Source of the DNA: an uncultured Chloroflexota bacterium
GTDB lineage: Bacteria; Chloroflexota; Dehalococcoidia; Lucifugimonadales; GCA-002694895
DNA: 34,286 nucleotides
Reading direction: 5' to 3'
Assembly (NCBI GenBank): GCA_950054395.1
Contig: CATLOZ010000008.1
Location: 1-34,286 of the forward strand
Both the position numbers and the translations under genes were made by a program. The stretch's first letter is position 1. Every line of letters begins with the position of its first letter. The notes beneath the pieces are model-generated. The model was not told the DNA's origin and did not search any database. It worked only from the letters and a program-made list of their open reading frames with translations. Of this stretch, positions 17,693 to 27,794 are shown in pieces.

Positions 17693-20020
17693 ATGAAAAA
17701 TATTGAAAATTATTTGCCAGATTTAAATAAAGAACACGAGCCTGATAAAATTTTAGATGATATAAGTATTTATAGAGATGAATATGGAATCCCTCATATA
17801 AAAGCAAAAAATTCTTATGATGCTTTTTTTGGGCAAGGATTTGCAACAGCACAAGATAGAATGTGGCATATGGAATATGATAGAAAAAGAGCTTATGGCA
17901 AATTATCTGAACTGGTTGGCGTATCTGGCCTTGATAATGATGAATTTATGGGAAGCTTGAATATTATAAGTAATGTTAAAGATGATTTTGATCAGTTAGA
18001 TAAATCTGCCAAAGAGATGTATGTAGCTTATTCTGATGGTGTTAATGCTTATTTGAATTCTAAAGATACATTGCCTATTGAATTTGATTTAATAAATTTA
18101 ACTATAGATTCATGGCAACCATGGGATTGTTTGGCAGTTTTTAAAGTCAGGCATATTATGATGGGAGTTTTTGAAGGCAAAATCTGGAGAAGTTCTTTGC
18201 TAAAAGAATTTCAGATAGATAAACTTGTTAATCTTTTCAGAGGTTATGAAAAAAATAATTTAGTTATTGTTCCTCCTCAAAAGCTTTTTGATAGTGAAGA
18301 ACTTGATGCTACTGAGTATTTTGCTAAGGCTCTTGAATATATTGATGATTTAAGTGAAATTGACATAGGAAGCAATAGTTGGGTTATAGGAGGAGAACAT
18401 ACACTCTCAGGCAAACCAATGATTGCAGGTGATCCACACAGAGGATTAGATACACCATCTGTTTATTATCAGAATCATATTTCTTGCGATGAATTTGATG
18501 TTATAGGCTTATCATTTCCTGGTTGCCCCGGTTTTCCTCATTTTGGCCATAACAAAAACGTTGCTTGGTGCGTTACTCACGCAGGATCTGATTATCAGGA
18601 TTTGTATATTGAAAAGATCAGAAATATTGATGGAATAATGCAATATCAGTATGAAGGGCAATGGGCACCTTTAATTCAGGATGTTTATAATGTGAGTATA
18701 TTAAATGGTAAAACTGTAGAGATATGTTCTTACAAAACTAGAAATGGTTATATATTAAGTTTTAATGATGATAATACGAAAGCTATTTCATTTAGATATT
18801 CTGCTACTTATGAATTTAATACTGGATTTAATGTTATTAGGCAGATGATAGATTCTCAAAATAGTGATCAAATGGAAAATAACATGAATGACTGGGTTGA
18901 TCCTTGTAATAATTTTATTTTTGCGGATACTAATGGTGATTATGGATATATTAATAGAGGAAAAGTTCCGCTAAGAGATCAATTAAATGCTTGGGTACCA
19001 GTACCTGGATGGGATAAAAAATATGATTGGAATGGATATGTTCCTTTTGATGAACTACCGAGAATTAGAAATCCCAGAAATGGATTTATAGTAACAGCCA
19101 ATAATAAGATTCCAGACGAAGATTACCCTTTTTATTTGTCTTTAGATAGTGCACCAGAATATAGAGCGAGAAGAATAACTAATAGAATTAAAAGTCATTT
19201 AAAAAAAGGAAAATTTGATTCTACATCAATGCTAGCAATTCATTCTGAGATTATTTCTATACCCGCACAAATTTTAACTAAAGAAATAAAGAAAATTAAT
19301 TTTGAAAATCCAAGTTATGGTGAACTACAAAAATATTTAATTGATTGGGATGGGAGTATGGATAGAAATTATGTAGCTCCTACTATATATTCAGAATTTA
19401 GATATAGGTTGAATAAGAAAATTATTTCAGGTTTATTGGATTCAGATAAAGCTGATAAAATGCTTAATGCTGGTGGCAGAGGAGCACCTGCGCATTTAAG
19501 GACATTGTCAGCAAGATTTATTTCATATATTGATAGAAACAATACAGAATATTTACCTAACGGTTATGAGAATTGGACTTCATTATTTGAGAAAATATTT
19601 ATGGAATCTTGTGATTATTTAATTGATACATATGGAAATGATAGAGATTTGTGGAAATGGGGTAATGTACATAAGACAAATCCAGTACATACACTATCAG
19701 ATTTATTTCCGGAATTATCTGATCAATTAAATCCCCCGAAATTTTCTGTTAGTGGTGATGGAGATACTCCGCATAATGCGGGGTATTCAAATGTCTCAAG
19801 ATACAATGTGGTATCCACTTCTGTAGCAAGATATATGTTTGATGTCGCTGATTGGGATAATAGTAAGTGGATAGTACCTTTGGGGTCATCAGGACATCCA
19901 GGCAGTAAAAATTATGCTGACCAAGGATACTTATGGAAAGATGATAAAGTGATAAAAATGCAATATTCATGGGATGTCATAACAAAGAATTATCAATTAC
20001 AAATCCTAAAGAAAAAATAA
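17693..20020 (+). CDS. Penicillin amidase (acylase) family protein, Ntn hydrolase
   Basis: RDEYGIPHIKAKNSYDAFFGQGFATAQDRMWHMEYDRKRAYGKLSELVG; nucleophile region GSNSWVIGGEHTLSGKPMIAGDPH. ATG 17693 with GGAGG at 17683-17687; track start at 17609 lies in the tRNA. Confidence 0.92.
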   Translation: MKNIENYLPDLNKEHEPDKILDDISIYRDEYGIPHIKAKNSYDAFFGQGFATAQDRMWHMEYDRKRAYGKLSELVGVSGLDNDEFMGSLNIISNVKDDFDQLDKSAKEMYVAYSDGVNAYLNSKDTLPIEFDLINLTIDSWQPWDCLAVFKVRHIMMGVFEGKIWRSSLLKEFQIDKLVNLFRGYEKNNLVIVPPQKLFDSEELDATEYFAKALEYIDDLSEIDIGSNSWVIGGEHTLSGKPMIAGDPHRGLDTPSVYYQNHISCDEFDVIGLSFPGCPGFPHFGHNKNVAWCVTHAGSDYQDLYIEKIRNIDGIMQYQYEGQWAPLIQDVYNVSILNGKTVEICSYKTRNGYILSFNDDNTKAISFRYSATYEFNTGFNVIRQMIDSQNSDQMENNMNDWVDPCNNFIFADTNGDYGYINRGKVPLRDQLNAWVPVPGWDKKYDWNGYVPFDELPRIRNPRNGFIVTANNKIPDEDYPFYLSLDSAPEYRARRITNRIKSHLKKGKFDSTSMLAIHSEIISIPAQILTKEIKKINFENPSYGELQKYLIDWDGSMDRNYVAPTIYSEFRYRLNKKIISGLLDSDKADKMLNAGGRGAPAHLRTLSARFISYIDRNNTEYLPNGYENWTSLFEKIFMESCDYLIDTYGNDRDLWKWGNVHKTNPVHTLSDLFPELSDQLNPPKFSVSGDGDTPHNAGYSNVSRYNVVSTSVARYMFDVADWDNSKWIVPLGSSGHPGSKNYADQGYLWKDDKVIKMQYSWDVITKNYQLQILKKK

Positions 20021-20023
20021 TAT

Positions 20024-21595
20024 TTATTTAGAATTAATTTTAAGAGCCTGTCCTTTTAAAGTTTTTGTGTGTTTGCCTTTATCAATTACAAGATTTCCAT
20101 TTACTAATACGTATTCTATACCTTCAGCAAATTGTTTAGGATTATCTTTTGTTGCTTTAGATTTAATTTTATTTAAATCAAAAATTGTTAAATCTGCTTT
20201 GAATCCGTCTTTAATTAGCCCTCTATTTGAAATACCAAGTCTTTGCGCAGGGAAAGAAGTAATTTTTCTTATCGCATATTCTAAGGACATATGTTTTTCC
20301 TCTCTTACATATTCTGAAATTATAGTTGGAAAACATCCATATGTTCTTGGACTTGGGAAGTCTCCTAATAAGACTGCATCGCTTCCGACCATAGATAGGG
20401 GATGATTAATAAAATGAGGTATAGTATTACCGTTTGCTCCTAAAGCAACATAACAAGTTTGTAGATCTTCTTCAATTAAAATTTCACATATTGTATCTAT
20501 AGGATGTTGATTTCTAGATCTTGAAATTTCCCCAACTGACAATCCTTCATATCTATGATTTTTTGGTAATTTGAAATATGTTAACCATACTTGTTCCCAA
20601 CTCAATGCCCTAGGAGCAACTTCTTTTTTTAACTGAATTCTTAATTCTTTGGATTTAAGAATAGATTTAAGAACTTTTACGCCCCCATCTTTAGTCCAGT
20701 CTGGCAACATAATTATCAATCTTGTACTACCATAAATATATGGATAACTATCAAATGTAACATCTAATCCTGATTCTCTGGAATCTTCAACTAATCCCAG
20801 GATTTTAGTTGATCCACCTTTTGAATATGAACTTTGATATAAATGAGTGATATGTACAGGGATATTACTTTTCTCACCTATTGTAATTGCTTCTTTGAAA
20901 GGATCTAAAAATTTATCGCCTAACTCATATCTTACATGAGTATGATAAATGCCACCTAGCTTTGTTGCTTCTTTTGATAATTCAATTAATTCATTTGTGT
21001 CAGCAAAATTACCCGGAGGATATTCCAATCCGGTAGATATTCCAAATGCCCCTTCTTCCATCGATTCTCTTAGAATAGATTTCATGTTATCTATATCTTT
21101 TCTTGAAGCTTTTTTATTCTCCCATCCTATGGTGTTTATCCTTAGTACAGAGTTACCTACTAGATAAGCTATATTTACGGCTGTTTTTTCATGAAATGCT
21201 TGTAAATATGACTCTACAGTTGGCCAGAAAACATCTTGGGATATAGTGCCATCTAATCCAGAGTTTAATTCAATGAATTCATGTAAATCTTCTTTTGATT
21301 TAAAAGGAGCATATGAATTTCCATCTACTCCAATTAATTCTGTAGTTATGCCTTGTGTTACTTTCGGTTCATGTAATGGTTCATCTAATATTCTTAAACC
21401 AGAATGAGCATGAAAATCAATGAAACCAGGAGATAATATCATTCCATCTGCATCAATAGTTTTCTTTGAATTCAAGTTTTGTTGTTTATATTTGAATATT
21501 TTAATTTTGTTGTTTTTTATTCCAACATCTGCAAAATAACCTGGGTTACCACTTCCGTCGACTATCATTGCATTATTTATTAAGATATCTAGCAT
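20024..21595 (-). CDS. N-acyl-D-amino-acid deacylase / D-aminoacylase family amidohydrolase
   Basis: ILINNAMIVDGSGNPGYFADVGIKNNKI, DGMILSPGFIDFHAHSGL, HITHLYQSSYSKGG, VGSDAVLLGDFPSPRTYGCFP, ITSFPAQRLGISNRGLIKDGFKADLTIFD. Confidence 0.87.
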   Translation of the reverse strand: MLDILINNAMIVDGSGNPGYFADVGIKNNKIKIFKYKQQNLNSKKTIDADGMILSPGFIDFHAHSGLRILDEPLHEPKVTQGITTELIGVDGNSYAPFKSKEDLHEFIELNSGLDGTISQDVFWPTVESYLQAFHEKTAVNIAYLVGNSVLRINTIGWENKKASRKDIDNMKSILRESMEEGAFGISTGLEYPPGNFADTNELIELSKEATKLGGIYHTHVRYELGDKFLDPFKEAITIGEKSNIPVHITHLYQSSYSKGGSTKILGLVEDSRESGLDVTFDSYPYIYGSTRLIIMLPDWTKDGGVKVLKSILKSKELRIQLKKEVAPRALSWEQVWLTYFKLPKNHRYEGLSVGEISRSRNQHPIDTICEILIEEDLQTCYVALGANGNTIPHFINHPLSMVGSDAVLLGDFPSPRTYGCFPTIISEYVREEKHMSLEYAIRKITSFPAQRLGISNRGLIKDGFKADLTIFDLNKIKSKATKDNPKQFAEGIEYVLVNGNLVIDKGKHTKTLKGQALKINSK

Positions 21596-21623
21596 TTTTT
21601 TTAATCAAGTATATTGTAATAGC

Positions 21624-21652
21624 TTTAAATTATTAATTTTGATAGTTATAAT
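21624..21652 (+). promoter_or_regulatory. Candidate prfB promoter
   Basis: TTTAAA (21624-21629), 17-bp spacer, TATAAT (21647-21652). Confidence 0.3.
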
Positions 21653-21678
21653 ATCAAATTATTTGATTCAATTTTAAC

Positions 21679-22774
21679 ATGGAAAATACTCTAACATTTA
21701 TTAATAAATTAGAAAAGCGTTTTGATAGTTTAAGGGGGAGGCTTTGAAATTGATAAACTACGTTCTAAAATTAATGCATTAAGTTCTACAACTATGTCCG
21801 ATGGGTTTTGGAATGATTCTACCAAAGCGCAAAAAATTTCTAAAGAATTGGGATATTATGAATCTCAATTAAATGATATTAATAGTGTTATATCCTCCCT
21901 GCAATCATTAAAAGAATTGGTTATTTTGTCTATTGATGAAAATGACGATTCATTTGAGGAAGAGATTTTAAATTCTATTGATTTATTAGAAAAAGATATT
22001 GGTAATTTAGAACTTAAAACTTTATTTGATGGTAAATATGATATACGAAATGCTATTATTTCAATTCATGCTGGAGCAGGCGGTGTAGAATCCCAGGATT
22101 GGGCTAGTATGATTATGAGAATGTATTTACGTTGGGCTGAAAAAATGAATATGACATCTAAAATTCTTGAAATTTCAAAAGGAGATGAAGCAGGAATAAA
22201 AAGTACAACAATTCATATTAAAGGAAATAATGTGTATGGTCTATTAAAGAGTGAGAGAGGTGTGCATAGACTTGTCAGATTATCTCCGTATGATTCTGAT
22301 AATGCTAGACATACATCTTTTGTATTAGTCGAAACTTTACCTGAAATTGAATCTGATGTTGAAATAGAATTAAAATCAGATGATTTAAATATAGAAGCAT
22401 TCAAAGCTGGTGGTGCGGGTGGGCAGAGTGTTCAAAAAAATTCTACCGCAATAAGAATTACACATATACCAACAGGTATTAAAGTTTCATGCCAAAATGA
22501 AAGATCTCAGGCTCAGAATAAAGAAATAGCAATGAGAATATTGCAGTCTAGATTATTATCATTGGAATTAAAGAAAAGAGAAGAGAATGAAAAGAAAATT
22601 AGGGGGCCTCATATTTCTGCTGAATGGGGTAACCAGATAAGAAGTTATGTCTTACATCCCTATAAAATGGTTAAAGATCATAGATCTGATTATGAGTCTT
22701 CAGATCCTGATAAAATACTAGATGGAGATATTAATGAATTTATTGATAATTATTTGAGAATAAGTAAAAATTAA
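21679..22774 (+). CDS. prfB: Peptide chain release factor 2, programmed +1 frameshift: join(21679..21744,21746..22774)
   Basis: Frame 1 from ATG 21679: MENTLTFINKLEKRFDSLRGRL then TGA at 21745-21747 in AGG GGG AGG CTT TGA; +1 shift continues EIDKLRSKINALSSTTMSDGFWND... GGQ motif in AGGAGGQSVQKNSTAIRITHIPTGI. Confidence 0.97.
21733..21747 (+). promoter_or_regulatory. RF2 recoding site (SD-like stimulator, CTT slip codon, TGA)
   Basis: AGGGGGAGGCTTTGA, matching the classic bacterial prfB arrangement AGGGGGnnnCTTTGA. Confidence 0.95.
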
Positions 22775-22835
22775 TAATTACTTAATAAATTATTAATAAA
22801 ATAAAATTTAAATCAATTCAAACAGGAATTTAAAT

Positions 22836-24500
22836 ATGTGGATCTGTAAAAATAAATTATTATTCAAAGTTATATTTTCATCGCTGCTGCTGATTTTCTT
22901 GATATCATGTTCTAGTGATTCCGGGGAAAAAAATGTTGATCAGTTCACTAATACTTCTGAAAAAGTTTTATCAGAAAAAAAGAATAATAATAATATAGTA
23001 TCTGCAGGTAAACAGCTTAATGTTTTATATTCTGATCCACCCACACTTGACCCTCACAGAGCTCAAGACTCTACTTCAGCTGGGATAATATTAGAGATTT
23101 ATAGTGGACTGGTTTCTTTGGATACAAATCTTCAAATTATTCCTGATATAGCAGAATCCTGGGCTATCAGTAATGATGGTATGAAATATACTTTTAAACT
23201 TAGAGATAATGCGAAATTTCATAATGGAAAAAAAATAACGTCCGCAGATTTTGTATGGTCATTTAACAGAGCTGCAAACCCTGCCACAACTTCTATTACA
23301 GCAGAAGATTACCTTGGGGATATAGTTGGTGTCCAAGATGTAATTGATGGTAAGACAGATAAAATTTCAGGCATCAAATTAATTGATGAATTAACTTTAG
23401 AAATCAATATAGATTCTCCCAAAGCATACTTTTTAGCGAAATTGACTTATCCTGTTTCTTTTGTTTTGGATTCAGAAAATGTTAAAAATAAAAATTGGAC
23501 AGATTCACCTAATGGATCTGGCCCTTTTATGCTTGATGAGTATCTCATAGGGGAGAAATTATTGTTAAAAAGAAATCCGGACTGGTATAGAGAACCTGCA
23601 AAAATAGAATATGTTTCTATGAATTTGGCTGGAGGGCAAGCTATGGCTATGTATGAAAATGGTGAAATTGATTTAACTGGCGTCGGGATGGCCGATTTAG
23701 AAAGAGTTTTAGATCCATCTAGTGATTTAAATAAAGATGTAGTAATAGCACCATTAAGTTTTTCTCAGTATTATATTGGCTTTAATGTACAAAAACCTCC
23801 TTTTGATGACAAATATTTTAGGCAAGCTTTAGCTCATGCTATTAATAAAGAATTGATTGCAAATGAGGTATTATCTGGCATGGTTAAACCTGCTTACGGG
23901 ATTTTACCTCCTGGTTTCCCTGGATACGATAAAACTATAGATGGGTTGAAATTTAATGAACAGTTAGCAAAAGATATGTTGGCAAAATCAAAATATTCTA
24001 ATATTAATGATTTACCAAGACTAATTTTATCTGTACCTGGTACGGGAGGAAGTGCAGGTTTAGATATTGAAGTTATAATTGAGATGTGGAAGCAAACATT
24101 AGGTATCGAAGTTGAAATTCAGCAAGTAGAATGGGCTACATTTTTACAAATGTTAAATAGGCAAGAATTACAATTTTTTTCAGGACTTGGATGGATTGCA
24201 GACTATCCTGATCCGGAAAATTTTTTAGATATTAATTTTCATTCTACAAAATCTACAAATCATAATGGATACAAAAATGAAGAAGTAGATAAACTTTTAG
24301 AATCAGCAAGGATTGAACAGGATTTAAATAACAGAATGCAAATGTATAATAATGCGGAAAGAATAATTGTAGATGAAGCTCCGTGGATACCTTTATGGTT
24401 TCCGGGAGATAGATATGTTTTGATAAATCAAAGAGTTAAAAATTACAAACTTACCCCAATGAGTGTTCCTAAATATTCTTTAGTTGAAATAGTTGATTAA
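22836..24500 (+). CDS. Peptide-type ABC transporter substrate-binding lipoprotein (SBP_bac_5)
   Basis: Lipobox FLISC; LYSDPPTLDPHRAQDSTSAGIILEIYSGLV, IAESWAISNDGMKYTFKLRDNAKFHNGKKITSADFVWSFNR. Confidence 0.95.
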   Translation: MWICKNKLLFKVIFSSLLLIFLISCSSDSGEKNVDQFTNTSEKVLSEKKNNNNIVSAGKQLNVLYSDPPTLDPHRAQDSTSAGIILEIYSGLVSLDTNLQIIPDIAESWAISNDGMKYTFKLRDNAKFHNGKKITSADFVWSFNRAANPATTSITAEDYLGDIVGVQDVIDGKTDKISGIKLIDELTLEINIDSPKAYFLAKLTYPVSFVLDSENVKNKNWTDSPNGSGPFMLDEYLIGEKLLLKRNPDWYREPAKIEYVSMNLAGGQAMAMYENGEIDLTGVGMADLERVLDPSSDLNKDVVIAPLSFSQYYIGFNVQKPPFDDKYFRQALAHAINKELIANEVLSGMVKPAYGILPPGFPGYDKTIDGLKFNEQLAKDMLAKSKYSNINDLPRLILSVPGTGGSAGLDIEVIIEMWKQTLGIEVEIQQVEWATFLQMLNRQELQFFSGLGWIADYPDPENFLDINFHSTKSTNHNGYKNEEVDKLLESARIEQDLNNRMQMYNNAERIIVDEAPWIPLWFPGDRYVLINQRVKNYKLTPMSVPKYSLVEIVD

Positions 24501-24521
24501 TTTAATGTATAAGTAATAATT

Positions 24522-25451
24522 ATGTGGAAGTATATAGTAGGCAGATTAGTATGGATTCCTTTTCTGCTTATTGCAGTTGCTTTTATAACTTTTATATTAG
24601 GTAGGTTTGGCCCTGGTGACCCTGTAGAGGTAATGATGGGGACTAAATATAATCCTGTGGTAGCAGAAAGAATAAGATCTGAAATGGGTTTGGATAAGCC
24701 AGTAATGGTTCAGTTTTACAAATATATTCAAAGTGCATCCAAAGGTGATTTTGGTGAAAGTTTTCGTTTTAGAGGCAGATCAGTTTCAAGTTTAATTGCT
24801 CCGAAAATGATAGTTTCAGCAAAATTGAGTCTTGTAGCTTTGCTGATAAGTATTTCAATAGGATTGCCTTTAGGTTTTTATATAGCTCATAAGCAAGGGA
24901 CATGGATAGATCCTTTGATTGTATCTTTTTCAGTTTTTTTTATGTCTATACCAATTATGATTACTATTCCTTTTTTACTTTGGATAGGATGTCTAAAAAC
25001 AAATCTAGTACCTTGTTCTGGATGGGGTGGAATATTTGATTCCAGAATAATTATACCCGCATTAGCAATGGGGATACCTGGAGTAGCCGGTATGCTCAGA
25101 ATAATGAGAGCCACAACATTGGATGTATTGGGTCAGGATTATATCCGAACAGCCCAATCTAAAGGACTTCATTACTTTACAGTTAGCACTAGGCATGTAT
25201 TTAGGAATTCGATTATTCCTATTGTAACTATATTGGCTTTCTCATTAGCTGGTTTATTAGGAGGAGCATTTATAACTGAAACTATTATGGGAATACCTGG
25301 TATCGGAAGATTTAGTGTTGAATCTATTTTTAACAGAGATTATCCGGTAATTATGGCTATTACACTTATTGGAGCAACTGCATTTGTCATAGCTAATTTG
25401 ATGGCGGATATTTCTTATTCAATAATTGATCCAAGGATAAGATACAAATGA
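24522..25451 (+). CDS. ABC transporter permease, DppB/OppB type
   Basis: VGRLVWIPFLLIAVAFITFIL, DYIRTAQSKGL motif, GAFITETIMGIPGIGRFSVESIFNRDYPVIMAI. Confidence 0.94.
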   Translation: MWKYIVGRLVWIPFLLIAVAFITFILGRFGPGDPVEVMMGTKYNPVVAERIRSEMGLDKPVMVQFYKYIQSASKGDFGESFRFRGRSVSSLIAPKMIVSAKLSLVALLISISIGLPLGFYIAHKQGTWIDPLIVSFSVFFMSIPIMITIPFLLWIGCLKTNLVPCSGWGGIFDSRIIIPALAMGIPGVAGMLRIMRATTLDVLGQDYIRTAQSKGLHYFTVSTRHVFRNSIIPIVTILAFSLAGLLGGAFITETIMGIPGIGRFSVESIFNRDYPVIMAITLIGATAFVIANLMADISYSIIDPRIRYK

Positions 25452-26389
25452 ATAAAAATATTACTCAGTCAAAAGGGCATTTCATGACAGCTTTGTCAAG
25501 ATTGTTCAGAAAAAAAATTGCTGTAGTTTGTATTGCGATACTAATAATTATTTATTTTAGTGGTATATTTGCATTTCTTATTGCTCCTTATGAATATACT
25601 GCACAAGATTATAGTAATATCAAAAAGCCACCTAGCATTGAACATTGGATGGGAACTGACCGTGCAGGAAGAGATGTTTTCAGTAGAGTTTTATGGGGAG
25701 TACAAAATACTGTTATTATTACATTTGTAGCAATTTTAACCGGAAGCATATTTATAGGAGTTGGCTTAGGTTTAATTTCTGGTTACAGAGGAGGGAGAGT
25801 GGACTCCTTAATTATGAGAATAGGTGAAATTTCATCATCTTTCCCTGATATTTTACTTGTGATTATTTTGGCTGCTACACTACGTCCTAGGATTTTGGGT
25901 TTTATACGTTATCTTGAAGATGCTTATAATATTAATGGTTTGGTGAAAACAGGGATAGTAGATTACCTTGTTATATCTTTAGCATTAGTAAGTTTTGGAT
26001 GGATTGGAACTGCAAGATTGATGAGAGCTCAGGTTTTAAGTATAAAACAGAATCAATATATTGATTCTGCAAAATCTATTGGTGCTTCTACTTCAAGAAT
26101 TTTATTTTTACATTTGATGCCTAATGCTATTAGCCCGTTAGTTGTTTCAATAACTATGGGCATGGGAGCTCTGGTAGGAACGGAAATAATATTAAGTTGG
26201 CTCGGCTTAGGTGTTCAACCTCCACGACCTAGCCTTGGACGTATGCTACTCGAAGGAGGAAGTATTAGTGTATTAAGAGAAGAACCATGGTTGTTGATTG
26301 GCCCAGGGATTGTAGTGTTTTTACTTATTATTTGCTGGAATTTATTGGGAGATTCTTTGAGTGATGTTTTAAATCCCAGAACTAGATAA
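25448..26389 (+). CDS. ABC transporter permease, DppC/OppC type
   Basis: HWMGTDRAGRDVFSRVLWGVQNT, RAQVLSIKQNQYIDSAKSIGAS, LSWLGLGVQPPRPSLGRML; ATGA overlap with upstream permease. Confidence 0.94.
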   Translation: MNKNITQSKGHFMTALSRLFRKKIAVVCIAILIIIYFSGIFAFLIAPYEYTAQDYSNIKKPPSIEHWMGTDRAGRDVFSRVLWGVQNTVIITFVAILTGSIFIGVGLGLISGYRGGRVDSLIMRIGEISSSFPDILLVIILAATLRPRILGFIRYLEDAYNINGLVKTGIVDYLVISLALVSFGWIGTARLMRAQVLSIKQNQYIDSAKSIGASTSRILFLHLMPNAISPLVVSITMGMGALVGTEIILSWLGLGVQPPRPSLGRMLLEGGSISVLREEPWLLIGPGIVVFLLIICWNLLGDSLSDVLNPRTR

Positions 26390-27794
26390 TATTATTTTTT
26401 TTCAATCTGAACGGGATAAAAATAAATAGTAATGATAATAGAATTACTACATCATTTGATTGAGATAAACCGCAACCACTGTTATTATTTGCAATTGAAG
26501 TTTCTTTTGTTATCTGATTTTGTGATTGTGCTTCCTTTTCTTTAGTTGAGATTGAAGAATTTTTATTTTTATTTTCCTCTGTAACTTTTTTGGAGTTTGT
26601 AATTACTTCCTTTAGAGTATAAGGTTTAATGATTGGAGATACGGGGGCTTTTGGTTTTTTGATGGATGTTGAAATTAATGAAGCTCCTATATGCTTTCTC
26701 CATTTATTTTCTAATCCTGTTTTGTCTAATTCGTAAGTATCAAGTATTGCATTATTTATAGATTTTCCTGATTTTAGAGTCTTTATAAATTTTGTAAAGT
26801 TATCATTACCTAAATTAGTAATTATATATTTAATAAATTGTTCTGATTGTCCGTAAAATAATAATATATCTTTTGGTTTACCAGGCGGACTTGAATATTT
26901 TGTTATATTTAATAATTTGTCTTCTGCTAATGCTTTTTCAAAAATAGAGTCTTTAGCTGTATAGCTGAGATGGCTAGCGTATTCTGCAAGTCCTTCATGT
27001 AGCCAAGATGGAATATTAATATATTTAGATTTAGCAGCTTTGTCTAGAAGGATATGTGTTAATTCATGAGTAGCTGTTGCTGAGGTTTGTCTGTTATCCA
27101 ATACTAACACGACTCCTTCTGAAGTAAATGCTTGCCCTTCTGTAACTAAGTTTCTCATTATAGTATCACTTTTTGGTGGGAGTGATTTTGTCATATAATC
27201 ATAATCGTTAAATAACATAATACTTAAAGGATTATTTTTTGACTCTAATCCTAATAATGGTGACATTATATCGACTGTTTCACTTATAATTTGAAGTAAT
27301 TTTTCAGATCTTTTTTTTACTACTGATCCATACACTTCCGAGTAGTAAAATGTGATAGATCCTGATTTTATATTTTCCCATTTTTGGTTAGGGTCTAAAT
27401 ATATTATTGTGTTTGCTTTTGTGGTTAAATTATATTCAGATTTAGTCAATATAGTAAAACGATATTCTATAAGTGATCCTTGGGGAATATATCTTTCTGA
27501 TGTATTAGTTCTCCATTTTAAGCTTGCCTGAAATTCATTATTATTTTCATGTTGGGTAAATTCTAAAGGATGAATAATGGATGTATTCCCCTGGCCAGAT
27601 TTAAATAATAAATTAATAGAATCTATTTGTTCGGTACTTGATCCTGTTATATTGAATGTAATATCACTCGGAAAATTTATATTAATATTTGTTTCCTTAA
27701 TTGAAACTTTAGGATTTGTATTATCATCAGCTATTAAATCCAAAGCTGGAAATAAAAATATTAATAATGATAGAAGAACAATATTTTTTTTCAT
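26382..27794 (-). CDS. Peptidase MA-like secreted gluzincin with C-terminal sorting-like tail
   Basis: N-terminal signal; TATHELTHILLDKAAKSKYINIPSWLHEGLAEYASHLS (HExxH + E); C-terminus NNNSGCGLSQSNDVVILLSLLFIFIPFRLKKNNII (SGCG, TM, basic tail). Confidence 0.82.
   Translation of the reverse strand: MKKNIVLLSLLIFLFPALDLIADDNTNPKVSIKETNININFPSDITFNITGSSTEQIDSINLLFKSGQGNTSIIHPLEFTQHENNNEFQASLKWRTNTSERYIPQGSLIEYRFTILTKSEYNLTTKANTIIYLDPNQKWENIKSGSITFYYSEVYGSVVKKRSEKLLQIISETVDIMSPLLGLESKNNPLSIMLFNDYDYMTKSLPPKSDTIMRNLVTEGQAFTSEGVVLVLDNRQTSATATHELTHILLDKAAKSKYINIPSWLHEGLAEYASHLSYTAKDSIFEKALAEDKLLNITKYSSPPGKPKDILLFYGQSEQFIKYIITNLGNDNFTKFIKTLKSGKSINNAILDTYELDKTGLENKWRKHIGASLISTSIKKPKAPVSPIIKPYTLKEVITNSKKVTEENKNKNSSISTKEKEAQSQNQITKETSIANNNSGCGLSQSNDVVILLSLLFIFIPFRLKKNNII

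Noticed and set aside
20067-20405. 112-aa plus-strand ORF opposite the amidohydrolase gene
   Set aside because: Antisense shadow of a conserved CDS with no recognisable domain.
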